Source: Uranotaenia lowii (taxonomy: Eukaryota > Arthropoda > Insecta > Diptera > Culicidae). From it: a DNA stretch of 64,000 nucleotides. The notes beneath the pieces were generated by a model. That model did not search any database and had not been told where the DNA came from. It saw only the letters and a program-made list of their open reading frames with translations. The translations under genes and the position numbers were made by a program. Below are positions 12,156 to 23,897 of this stretch, in pieces (position 1 is the first letter of the stretch; each line of letters starts with the position of its first letter). The stretch lies in assembly GCF_029784155.1 (NCBI RefSeq), contig NC_073691.1, positions 20,922,006 to 20,986,005 on the forward strand, read 5' to 3'.

Positions 12156-12386
12156 CGCTGTGGTTTTAATTTTTTTTTTGTTTCTGGGATGAATTATCCA
12201 ATAGGAATAGGTTTTTCTTGTTTCGCTTGAATGTAGTGGTCATCATTTTGGTTGGGAGCCGAGTCCTTATGCCAGTTACGGTTTTTCAAACATACCGTCT
12301 TCGGCACAGTGCACATTTCAGCGCATTATCGGCACAGAGATATGCTAAATAGGCATTGGATTTTTGCAACCTCTTCTATGGGTGTA

Positions 12387-13480
12387 CTAATCGTGTAGCT
12401 AAGTAAGTACATACACACACTCGATTCGCAATTAATTATTCTACCTTTCGAAATCGTCGGTCCTCGTCGTTCCGAGACTCCTCTCAAGGTACATTGGCTT
12501 CAATAAGGCTGTTGCTGCACCCCTGCTGAAGAGCGTAAGCTGTTGTAGAAATATTGCAAATTGATGCTGTTTAAGGCTCTCCAACACGGTGGCTCGATTA
12601 GTTAGTTGACTGACTGAATGACTAGCTGACATCATATGGGGTAAGCCCACTCCTCAATCTACTCTTACTTAAAGATAGAAAAAACTTACTCGAAGACTTC
12701 GCTTCAAGCGAAGGTAGTTTGAAAACTATCGATATTGTAAACTCCCTTAGATCGAGCGAGTGTGTTGTGTACTGATTATGCCATACGCCGCCAATCCCAT
12801 TAAAAATAAAATATTTTCTCCTGACACCAACCGGCTTCTTATAACTACCGCATTGCGTTCCTTTTAGTTAAGAATTTTAAATCGAGAAAAAAATATCACC
12901 TCCACTGATATTAATTAGGTTTTTTTACCAACTACTTTTAGATTTCGTAAGTGCTGTAAAATTCAAATTCTGAGTCATTTCTATGCATTTTTGAGATTTA
13001 TCATCGACCGGTTGTTACGCAAACCAATTATGTACTTTTCTCGCTCTTAGACGCGTAGTGTGTGGGCATATCATCATCATCGCGATCATAATCATAATCG
13101 TTATCCGCTAGTTGCTAGTGCGGGTGACCTCTGGTGGCGTTGATTGAGTACCTTTCCAAGTCACGCCGAAGGTAGTTAGGATGTTTACCGGAGCACGAAG
13201 AAAGTGATTTTAAATACCTACTATCTAATCCTATGTATGGTTGTGCCTTTGCGGGCGTTCATTGACGTCTCTGCAAATGAGACTTTCATTTGTGCGCTTT
13301 TACGCATCCTACCCTTTTTTTTTCTATAGCAACTAGTGAAATTTAATTGGGTTTATTTGAAGTAAAGTTACCCTTTGCTTTCGCCACCTGATCGGTTTGA
13401 TTCGAACATAATATGTATTACGCAAATACAAATTAAACTAGTTTTCTTCGGGAGAAGTTCAGTAAACTGAAAATTAGTAG
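12387..13480. other. Unique non-coding interval
   Basis: No gene is recognised. It contains CAT/ATC-rich microsatellite patches near 13070-13100. Open frames are under 70 codons. Confidence 0.5.
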
Positions 13481-13710
13481 CTACACCCACAGGAGAGGTT
13501 GCAAAAATCCCATGCGTATTCAGCAAACCTCTGTGCCGAAAATGCGCTGAAAAGTGTACGGTACCAAAGATGACATGATTGGAAATGCACTACTGGCGTA
13601 AAGACTCGAGCTCCCAAGCAAAATGATAACCACTACATTCAATCGGAACCAGAAAAATACTTTTTATGGGATATTCGTCCTTTTGGATAATTCATCCCAA
13701 GAAAAAATAT

Positions 13711-13795
13711 TTAGTGAGAATCGAACTCACTGCAACATCTCATCTCGGCTTGCCAGTACTATATCTTACCCAGTGCACTATCTGAGTCGGTTAGC
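13711..13795 (-). repeat. tRNA-derived module with intact B box
   Basis: Read on the minus strand, there is an A-box-like 'tagtgcactgggtaagatat' and then 'gcagtgagttcgattctcact', a canonical B box (13716-13728 on the plus strand). The spacing of about 45 bases fits Pol III type 2 promoters. It points out of the element toward its left end. Confidence 0.55.
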
Positions 13796-13856
13796 AAACG
13801 AAAATTGATTGTCTTAGCCTTTCTGCCACCGCCGATTACCAAAAAAAACCCCATTG

Positions 13857-15528
13857 CACAGTGGTGCAGAACATCAATCTAGCTGTACGAAATTAATAGC
13901 GCCCAGGGATGAAGAGATAGACATTTGATGTCTTCAGCAACATTGTTCAGTTTTACAAGGAGCATATTCTAATATCAAAATTTTTGCCGAGGGGTCCACC
14001 GATAGCGAGATAAAAATGCTAACTTTTTTGTTTTTCAAATTAGGGCTTTGATGTCTTGGACAAAGTTGTTTATCTGATCAAAATACATAAGTTTGTTGAA
14101 TATGTCAAAGTCCTGTCACATCATCCTCAGGAGTTACAGTCAAAGTAAAAAAAATCTCTTGAAAAAACAGTTTTTTGAACCTGACATGTTGTAGATTGGA
14201 TAAAATGGTTCGCTATCTTTGAAACAAAGTTGTAACATGCCACGATCTACAATTGTCTCATACATTATGACGGGTTTAGAAGTTGCTGAAGCTCTATAGA
14301 AAGCATTTAGTGTATTTTATTGGCAATTTTGGGAGGCTCGTCCATCGAAAAGTGCACATTTTCGCAACATCCCCTTTTTTGTGATTATTTTTAATGATAA
14401 GCGAAACCATTTCCATTTGAAATTAGCGCGGAAATCGGTGGAACTAGTAGAGATTTGAATGGTTGAAAATACAAATTTTATGTAAAAATTACCTATTTTA
14501 CGTATAGAAAAAACGTTAAAACATTTAATTTATTATTAAAGTGTTGCAATTTTCTTTTTTATATTTTGTTTTATTAAAAGACATTTAAATTCGATTTTTC
14601 AAATCATTTAAACCCCAAAAAAATGAATGGAACTTATCTGTTAAATTTGGTAGAGCACTAAATTAGTATTTGAATAATAGAATTTTGCCATTACAATATA
14701 ACGGCTTCAACTGGTTCCAAGTAACTGTATCCAAGTAACCAATCTTACAAGCAATTCGCTTTTGTCTTTTCGTTGAGTCGTAAGTTTTAATTGAATTTAA
14801 ATGCCTTTTAATAAAACAAAATATATAAAAGAAAACTGCAACATTTTATTAATCAATTAAATTTTTTAACGTTTTTTCCATAAGAAAAATAGTTAATTTT
14901 TACATAAAATGTGTATTTTCAATCATTCAAATTTCTACTAGTTCCACCGATTTCCGCGTTTATTTCAGATGGAAATGGTTCCGCTTATCATTAAAAATAA
15001 TCACAAAAAAGGGGATGTTGCGAAAATGTGCACTTTTTGATGTACGAGCCTTCCAAAATTGCCAATAAAATACACTAATTGCTTTCTATAGAGCTTCAGC
15101 AACTTCTAAACCCGTCATAATGTATGAGACAATTGTAGATCGTGGCATGTTACAACTTTGTTTCAAAGATAGCGAACCATTTTATCCAATCTACAACATG
15201 TCAGGTTCAAAAAACTGTTTTTTCAAGAGATTTTTTTTACTTTGACTGTAACTCCTGAGGATGATGTGACAGGACTTTGACATATTCAACAAACTTATGT
15301 ATTTTGATCAGATAAACAACTTTGTCCAAGACATCAAAGCCCTAATTTGAAAAACAAAAAAGTTAGCATTTTTATCTCGCTATCGGTGGACCCCTCGGCA
15401 AAAATTTTGATATAAGAATATGCTCCTTGTAAAACTGAACAATGTTGCTGAAGACATCAAATGTCTATCTCTTCATCCCTGGGCGCTATTAATTTCGTAC
15501 AGCTAGATTGATGTTCTGCACCACTGTG
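13857..15528. mobile_element. Foldback transposon with CACAGTG ends and CATTG TSD (Transib-like)
   Basis: The 1672-bp element is almost entirely two inverted arms of about 740 bp (13857 to about 14598 and about 14789 to 15528) around a loop of about 190 bp. The ends are CACAGTGGTGC and GCACCACTGTG. Immediately outside lie identical 5-bp repeats, CATTG at 13852-13856 and 15529-15533. Known for the family: Transib elements make 5-bp TSDs and have ends resembling the RAG recombination-signal heptamer CACAGTG. The arms encode no transposase, so this would be a non-autonomous derivative. The Transib assignment is an inference from end sequence and TSD length only. Confidence 0.8.
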
Positions 15529-15890
15529 CATTGGTCGGTGTTTTTTTCATCCTCCTTTGTCTTTGTTTGGAAAGGGACGAGAATGGGAGGGGTATGGGAA
15601 ACTAGAAACTGTTTTCTTTTGCCGGTTGGGAACAGAGATTTTTTTTTCTAATGCCGGTTTACATACAGTACACACAGCGCTCAGAACATCGTTGGACAAT
15701 ATCCTTGCTTGTGATAGGATATCGGTATGTTTTACTTGGCTTCTTTCAGACATATGGAATGCGGTTGTGCTGGGAGGACAATGCCAGTTATTTGAAAGCT
15801 TGTTGATGCCGGTCCGGCATAGAATCTTACACCGATAATTCCACCTTCAAGGAAGTTCACTATTGGAATAGAGCCAGATTCTTGGGTGTA

Positions 15891-16416
15891 TCGGAATAAA
15901 GGGAATTGTCGTAATTGGAAGTACAGTGTTTTCAAAAAATTTAAATGCTTTTATTCTGCCGAAAATGCCAAATGACACTGTTCATGTCAATCAAAAAAAT
16001 CGATTATGCCAAACAGAACCAAACCATCAATGTCAAACAAGTTAAATTTGTTTTTGCTCTGAAATAAACAACGCATTTTTTTTTAGTTATGACAAACAAT
16101 CAACAAACTTTAAACTAAAGTTATTTTTAATAACAAAAATGTTTATTTTTTTTTTTTATTTCAGGTAAGACTCAGCAATTGAAAACAATTATTCCTGCAA
16201 CGTGAGTAATAATATAATTAGCTTTTGCTCAAATTCAAAGCATTTTCAATCATATTGAACTAATAATATAAAAAAATTCTTCACATTTGTTGCGAATATT
16301 CAAATGACACCAGGCGAAAAATGATAACCTAGATGTAATGCAGGTGGAGATTAAATTTGGAAATGCATATCCGCTATCTAAATAACGGATCTAGTATAAA
16401 AATTTGAAATAACAAA
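15891..16416. other. AT-rich unique interval
   Basis: No gene or repeat is recognised. The plus strand becomes A-rich approaching the 9-bp array. Confidence 0.5.
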
Positions 16417-19400
16417 CATTTCAAAAATGTTAAAAATGACGAAAACGACAAAAATGACATAAATGGCATAAACGACAAAAATGACAAAAAAAATTTAAAA
16501 AATGACAACAATGACAGAAATGTCAAAAATGACAAAAAATACGAATATAACAAAAATGAGGAAAATGAGAAAAAATTACAAAAAATGACCAAAATTACCC
16601 AAATTACAAAAAATGACAAAAATAACGTAATTACAAATATGACAAAAATGACAAAAATGACCAAAAATACAAAACAGACAAAACTGACAAAAATGACATA
16701 AATGACAAAAATGATAACAATGGCAAAAATTACAAAAATTACAAATATTTAAAAAAAATATAAAAATCACAAAAATAATAAAAATGACAGAAAGTGACAA
16801 AAAATACAAAAATTAAAAAATTATAAATATTACAAAATAAATAGAAATGACAGAAAGTGACAAAAAATTACAAAAATGAAAAAATATACAAAATGACAAA
16901 AATGACAAAAATGACAAAAATGACAAAAATGACAAAAATGACAAAAATGACAAAAATGACAAAAATGACAAAAATGACAAAAATGACAAAAATGACAAAA
17001 ATGACAAAAATGACAAAAATGACAAAAATGACAAAAATGACAAAAATGACAAAAATGACAAAAATGACAAAAATGACAAAAATGACAAAAATGACAAAAA
17101 TGACAAAAATGACAAAAATGACAAAAATAACAAAAATGACAAATATGACAAAAATGACAAAAATGACAAAAATGACAAAAATGACAAAAATGACAAATAT
17201 GACAAAAATGACAAAAATGACAAAAATGACAAAAATAACAAAAATGACAAAAATGACAAAAATGACAAAAATGACAAAAATGACAAAAATGACAACAATG
17301 ACAAAAATTACAAAAATTACAAAAATTACAAAAATTACAAAAATTACAAAAATTACAAAAATAATAAAAATGAAAAAAATTACAAAATGACTCAAATGTC
17401 AAAATTCACACCAATGACAAAAATGACATAAATGACAAAAATGTCAAAAATGACAAAAATGACAAAAATGACAAAAATGACAAAAATGACAAAAATGACA
17501 AAAATGACAAAAATGACAAAAATGACAAAAATGACAAAAATGACAAAAATGACAAAAATGACAAAAATGACAAAAATGACAAAAATGACAAAAATGACAA
17601 AAATGACAAAAATGACAAAAATGACAAAAATGACAAAAATGACAAAAATGACAAAAATGACAAAAATGACAAAAATGACAAAAATGACAAAAATGACAAA
17701 AATGACAAAAATGACAAAAATGACAAAAATGACAAAAATGACAAAAATGACAAAAATGACAAAAATGACAAAAATGACAAAAATGACAAAAATGACAAAA
17801 ATGACAAAAATGACAAAAATGACAAAAATGACAAAAATGACAAAAATGACAAAAATGACAAAAATGACATAAATGACAAATATGACAAAAATGACAAATA
17901 TGACAAAAATGACAAAAATGACAAAAATGACAAAAATGACAAAAATGACAAAAATGACAAAAATGACAAAAATGACAAAAATAACAAAAATGACAAAAAT
18001 GACAAAAATGACAAAAATGACAAAAATGACAAAAATGACAAAAATGACAAAAATGACAAAAATGACAAAAATGACAACAATGACAAAAATTACAAAAATA
18101 ACAAAAATGACAAAAATTACAAAAATAATAAAAATGACAAAAATGAAAAAAATTACAAAATGACTCAAATGTCAAAATTCACACCAATGACAAAAATGAC
18201 ATAAATGACAAAAATGTCGAAAATGTCAAAAATGACAAAAATGACAAAAATGACAAAAATGACAAAAATGACAAAAATGACAAAAATGACAAAAATGACA
18301 AAAATGCTAAAAATGATAAAAATGATAAAAATGATAAAAATGACAAAAATGACAAAAATGACAAAAATGATTAAAATGATTAAAATGACAAAAATTACAA
18401 AAATTACAAAAATTACAAAAATTACAAAAATTACAAAAATTACAAAAATTACAAAAATTACAAAAATTACAAAAATTACAAAAATTACAAAAATGACAAA
18501 AATGACAAAAATGACAGAAATGACAAAAATTACAAAAATTACAAAAATTACAAAAATTACAAAAATTACAAAAATTACAAAAATTACAAAAATGACGACA
18601 AAAATGACAAAAATGACAAAAATGACAAAAATGACAAAAATGACAAAAATGATAAAAATGACAAAAATGACAAAAATGACAAAAATGACAAAAATGACAA
18701 AAATGACAAAAATGACAAAAATGCTAAAAATGATAAAAATGATAAAAATGATAAAAATGATAAAAATGATGAAAATGACAAAAATGACAAAAATGATTAA
18801 AATGATTCAAATGACAAAAATTACAAAAATTACAAAAATTACAAAAATTACAAAAATGACAAAAATTACAAAAATTACAAAAATTACAAAAATTACAAAA
18901 GTTACAAAAATTACAAAAATGACAAAAATGACAAAAATGACAAAAATGACAAAAATGACAAAAATGACAAAAATGACAAAAATGACAAAAATGACAAAAA
19001 TGACAAAAATGACAAAAATGACAAAAATGACAAAAATGACAAAAATGACAAAAATGACAAAAATGACAAAAATGACAAAAATGACAAAAATGAAAAAATG
19101 ACAAAAATGACAAAAATGACAAAAATGACAAAAATGACAAAAATGACAAAAATGACAAAAATGACAAAAATGACAAAAATGACAAAAATGACAAAAATGA
19201 CAAAAATGACAAAAATGACAAAAATGACAAAAATGATTAAAATGATTAAAATGACAAAAATTACAAAAATTACAAAAATTACAAAAATTACAAAAATTAC
19301 AAAAATTACAAAAATTACAAAAATTACAAAAATGACAAAAATGACAAAAATGACAAAAATGACAAAAATGACAAAAATGACAAAAATGACAAAAATGACA

Positions 19401-21465
19401 AAAATGACAAAAATGACAAAAATGACAAAAATGACAAAAATGACAAAAATGACAAAAATGACAAAAATGACAAAAATGACAAAAATGACAAAAATGACAA
19501 AAATGATAAAAATGACAAAAATGACAAAAATGACAAAAATGACAAAAATGACAAAAATGACAAAAATGACAAAAATGACAAAAATGACAAAAATGACAAA
19601 AATGACAAAAATGACAAAAATGACAACAAAAAGACAAAAATGACAAAAATGACAAAAATGACAAAAATGACAAAAATGACAAAAATGACAAAAATGACAA
19701 AAATGACAAAAATGACAAAAATGACAAAAATGACAAAAATGACAAAAATGACAAAAATGACAAAAATGACAAAAATGACAAAAATGACAAAAATGACAAA
19801 AATGACAAAAATGACGAAAATGACAAATATGACAAAAATGACAAAAATGACAAAAATGACAAAAATGACAAAAATGACAAAAATGACAAAAATGACAAAA
19901 ATGACAAAAATGACAAAAATGACAAAAATGACAAAAATGACAAAAATGACAAAAATGACAAAAATGACAAAAATGACAAAAATGACAAAAATGACAAAAA
20001 TGACAAAAATGACAAAAATGACAAAAATGACAAAAATGACAAAAATGACAAAAATGACAAAAATGACAAAAATGACAAAAATGACAAAAATGACAAAAAT
20101 GACAAAAATGACAAAAATGACAAAAATGACAAAAATGACAAAAATGACAAAAATGACAAAAATGACAAAAATGACAAAAATGACAAAAATGACAAAAATG
20201 ACAAAAATGACAAAAATGACAAAAATGACAAAAATGACAAAAATGACAAAAATGACAAAAATGACAAAAATGACAAAAATGACAAAAATGACAAAAATGA
20301 CAAAAAATGACAAAAATGACAAAAATGACAAAAATGACAAAAATGACAAAAATGACAAAAATGACAAAAATGACAAAAATGACAAAAATGACAAAAATGA
20401 CAAAAATGACAAAAATGACAAAAATGACAAAAATGACAAAAATGACAAAAATGACAAAAATGACAAAAATGACAAAAATGACAAAAATGACAAAAATGAC
20501 AAAAATGACAAAAATGACAAAAATGACAAAAATGGCAAAAATGACGAAAAGGACAAAAATGACAAAAATGACAAAAATGACAGAAATGACAAAAATGACA
20601 AAACTGACAAGAATGACAAAAATGACAAAAATGACAAAAATGACAAAAATGACAAAAATGACAAAAATGACAAAAATGACAAAAATGACAAAAATGACAA
20701 AAATGACAAAAATGACAAAAATGACAAAAATGACAAAAATGACAAAAATGACAAAAGTGACAAAAACGACAATAATGACAAAAATGACAAAAATGACAAA
20801 AATGACAAAAATGACAAAAATGACAAAAATGACAAAAATGACAAAAATGACAAAAATGACAAAAATGACAAAAATGACAAAAATGACAAATATGACAAAA
20901 ATGACAAAAATGACAAAAATGACAAAAATGACAAAAATGACAAAAATGACAAAAATGACAAAAATGACAAAAATGACAAAAATGACAAAAATGACAAAAA
21001 TGACAAAAATGACAAAAATGACAAAAATGACAAAAATGACAAAAATGACAAAAATGACAAAAATGACAAAAATGACAAAAATGACAAAAATGACAAAAAT
21101 GACAAAAATGACAAAAATGACAAAAATGACAAAAATGACAAAAATGACAAAAATGACAAAAATGACAAAAATGACAAAAATGACAAAAATGACAAAAATG
21201 ACAAAAATGACAAATATGACAAAAATGACAAAAATGACAAAAATGACAAAAATGACAAAAATGACAAAAATGACAAAAATGACAAAAACGACAAAAACGA
21301 CAATAATGACAATAATGACAAAAATGATTAAAATGACAAAAATTACAAAAATTACAAAAATTACAAAAATGACAAAAATGACAATAAATCCAAAATGACC
21401 AAAATGACAAAAATGTCAGAAATGACAAAAATGACAAAAGTGACAAAATTGACAAAATTGACCAA
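16417..21465. repeat. 9-bp satellite array (TGACAAAAA)n
   Basis: About 5 kb consists of a 9-bp unit, TGACAAAAA on the plus strand, nearly perfect from about 16889 to 21345 and degenerate at both margins. Variant units (TTACAAAAA, TGATAAAAA, TGATTAAAA, TAACAAAAA, TGACAAATA) sit in blocks that recur, showing higher-order structure. A complex junction block at about 17370-17460 recurs at about 18140-18230, and the 'atgattaaaatgatt' marker recurs at 18367, 18793 and 19233. Because 9 is a multiple of 3 and the minus strand of the unit has no stop in any frame, all three minus frames and two plus frames stay open for kilobases, giving tripeptide repeats (MTK, NDK, FCH, FVI, LSF). The 882-codon minus frame at 18807-21455 is therefore an artefact. 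Confidence 0.97.
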
Positions 21466-21786
21466 TTTTTGTAATTGTTTGAATTTTTTATCTAACGGTT
21501 TTGGAAAATTTGTTTCTTAAATCTTTTTAACTATTTGCTGATGCAGAAAGTTTTGAGCAAAATGTCACTTATTTTATATGGTATATTCCGATTTATTGTT
21601 TTTAACTCATTTCTAGGCATATTGAAATTTCAAAATCAAGTGTGCGAACAAGCCCTCCACAATTATTGAAGCAAACGCATTGTTTTATTCAAGATTTTTT
21701 TTTATATTTGAAAAACCTTGTAAAATAAAAATCGGGAAACCTATAATGTTAAACACGAAAACCAAGGAAAAACTTTTAATAGGTAT
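21466..21786. other. Interval between 9-bp array and retroposon
   Basis: AT-rich sequence with no gene recognised. An open frame runs through it into the retroposon's coding end. I take that upstream part (21680-21786) as chance, because the retroposon's left TSD lies inside the frame. Confidence 0.45.
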
Positions 21787-21798
21787 AATAAGGAGAAT

Positions 21799-21910
21799 TG
21801 CCCGAGGAAAACCACCCTATGTTTCAGTGAGAGATGTACTGGCTGTGATAGACTTGGACTACGTGTTCGAAATATATCTTTTCCTAAAAGCTATTGATCT
21901 TCGTCTATAA
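21799..21910 (+). pseudogene. C-terminal end of non-LTR retrotransposon ORF2
   Basis: The last 36 residues of a frame ending at TAA (21908-21910) include RGKPPYVSVRDV, then YVFEIYLFLKAI, then DLRL-stop. From memory, the pattern 'RG(K/R)PP(F/Y)VSVRDV...YLFLKAI' occurs at the extreme C-terminus of reverse-transcriptase ORFs in insect Jockey- or R1-related LINEs. I ran no search. The reverse transcriptase and endonuclease domains are missing through 5' truncation, so this piece has no activity. About 130 bp of 3' UTR separates the stop from AATAAA. Confidence 0.65.
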
Positions 21911-22066
21911 TTCTTTTTATTTTCACATTTCTCTATCTATCTTCTACCTTTTCTTCAAAAAGTGAACTAGATATAAGCACACAATTGTCATCAAACAAAA
22001 CGAGTTTGGCTCCTTAAAGCCTAAAGGTATGAGCCGTTTCAAATAAAGAAATTACAAAAAAAAAAA
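21799..22066 (+). mobile_element. 5'-truncated non-LTR retrotransposon 3' end
   Basis: A 268-bp insertion ends in AATAAA (22042-22047) followed by a 13-base poly(A) run. It is flanked by identical 12-bp repeats, AATAAGGAGAAT, at 21787-21798 and 22067-22078. The last As of the tail overlap the start of the right repeat. Poly(A), a polyadenylation signal, 5' truncation and a 12-bp TSD are the hallmarks of LINE-type target-primed insertion. The perfect TSD suggests a fairly recent event. Confidence 0.85.
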
Positions 22067-22078
22067 AATAAGGAGAAT

Positions 22079-23897
22079 CGCTAGCAACCCTTTTAAAAGT
22101 ATTCAATAGAATTAATGTAAGGTTGTTAGAATTTTTACAGCAGCCTGGCAAAAATCCGCAGTTCATTTCAAATTTTTCAACCCAAAAACCTAGCAAATTT
22201 GGACAAAAACCCAAAAAATTATAAACTAGAAAAACGTTATATTTTTATCAAAGCACAACAGCAGATTCCAAATTTTAGGCTTCCATTAAACCGTTCATAT
22301 TTATTTCGACAGAACTTGTCTTATACTTTTGGTTTTTAATCGCAAAAATACTAAAAAAAATAGTAAGTCGATTTGAGTTTCTTGTTTCATTGCAAAAAAA
22401 ACGAAAAATCTGGGCCGGGTCGTTCCTGAACTCTGTACTAAGCTAGTCCGAATGAAACCGGGAAATCTAGCAAGCTTAAATTAATGATAATTCAAGTGTT
22501 GCAACATACCCACCGTAATAATTTATGAAGGCGACCGTTCTGATGTCGAGACAACTTGTCAAAAGTTCCCTTGAAGCCTGGCAGACGCACAAACTTGAAC
22601 AATTCATCACCGCAGGTAAATAAAAGCTTTTCTCGGTGACATCTTTACGTGTCGCGCTAGGGTCCTTCTATTAAAATAGTCCAGAAGACCCCATAAACCG
22701 TTCAAGTTTGTCACCTCTTTCAGTGGTTGACTTCAGATGTCCTAAAGTCGCGTTCCTAGTCTCGGTCGTTATTTTCTTCTGCTTAAGTGTATTTATCCAG
22801 CCAACCATTCAATCAACTTCATTTGCCATTGTTGTAAGGGGAAACCTCAGACTGAACTTGAAATTTTTCTGAACTTCCAACTAGTTAGGGTTCAGAACGA
22901 GTCACGTATGAACTCCGCGATCCGGGTAAGGTTTTACTCCCGGTGGGGGGAACCTTGATAACGACACCGGCTGACACTTGACAGAACCTGACACTTGATT
23001 TTATCTGTCAGAAGCCGCCGGACGGCCGTTGAGGTTTCCTTCGGTGTTTGTTTTGTTTTGTTTTGATTTTTTTTTCCATTTCATTCAATTTTTATTACGG
23101 CAGTCATATCTTTTCGTGTCACGTTGCGGTCGTCCGATGTGGCGACCTACAGGTTGTCGCCATCAACTTGGAGAATAACCACTTGTAATGATGTATTGAG
23201 TAGCAAATGCGTAGGCGTCCGGACGAATGGACTAACTGAAGAACGGGAATCGGTGAATCGAGCATTGAATTTCAAGAGGTACTTGACACTTGAATTACTT
23301 GGTACTGAGGCAGGGCCAGAATAGCTGATGAGCTGTCACCACGTACATTCAAACTTTACGTTTTGTAGCCGTTTTCTTTTTGACAGTTTGCGTTCATAAT
23401 ACCAGTAGGTATATGTATGTTGGCTGGAAGAAAAAAAAATGATAATAGGCAGTAGAGGTGACTTCCGGTTATTGTGGAAAAAGATAGTCGGATAACTCGA
23501 CTTTGTCGAGACAAGATTTTTGCCGACTTTCAGAATAGAAATACTACCAGTTTTGAAACATAAATCTGAACTACTGCTGAGCAATCTTCATTCCTTTAAC
23601 AGCAAGCCTTCGTTCTTTTTCTGTAAATAGTAAAATCCGTGCATTCTGCAAAATGGATCCATTTCTCATGTCAAATCATTTTTGTGAACTAAGTGTTTCG
23701 AAAATCCACTGAAAATTGTTCCAGTTATGGCATTGATTTTGTATGGGAGCTTCACTTTCATAGAACGCAAGAGTTTTGAAACTTTTATACAATCCATCCT
23801 CGGCCCAAAAAAAAACTATCGGTTACCAAATTTCAAGTCATTTTGATTACCCGCTTTGGAATTATGGTGTCACCAAAAAATCGCCTCCATTTATATA
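22079..23897. other. Unique non-coding interval
   Basis: The stretch from about 22500 to 23340 is more GC-balanced, with a T-run at about 23050-23075 and a TTTTG microsatellite. Open frames reach 82 codons without recognisable domains. The last 200 bp (about 23700-23897) resembles, in phrasing, the degenerate tandem units at 25453-27450 ('ttttgtatgggagcttc'). Confidence 0.45.

Larger units (their letters stand above)
11294..12386 (-). mobile_element. Composite TIR element, copy B (inverted)
   Basis: The ends are CTACACCCA at 11294 and TGGGTGTA at 12386. Internal phrases run in the opposite order to copies A and C: 'cgtatgtctgaaagaaac' on the left is the reverse complement of copy A's 'tctttcagacatatg', and the right side has 'gcacag.gcacatttcagcgcatt.tcggcacagag' as the complement of copy C's left end. 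It contains a 134-bp tandem duplication and a plus-strand tRNA-like module. No coding capacity is visible. Confidence 0.7.
13481..15890 (+). mobile_element. Composite TIR element, copy C, split by a foldback insertion
   Basis: The left end is CTACACCCACAGGAGAGG at 13481 and the right end TTGGGTGTA at 15890. The left part (13481-13856) and right part (15529-15890) align to copy A in order and orientation, with the junction at CATTG. Removing the 13857-15528 insertion and one CATTG restores a continuous copy, which makes this a clean natural empty-site comparison. Confidence 0.8.

Noticed and set aside
13857..15528. hAT assignment for the foldback (CAGTGG could be read as the end)
   Set aside because: Shifting the ends to CAGTGG leaves 8-bp flanks CCATTGCA and TGCATTGG, which are not direct repeats. 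The CATTG 5-bp duplication outside CACAGTG is exact and is supported by the empty site.
18807..21455. 882-codon open frame on the minus strand, and companion frames of 146-665 codons on both strands
   Set aside because: It consists only of tripeptide repeats from the 9-bp unit, is open in all three minus frames, and changes repeat type at every indel. No gene is needed to explain it.
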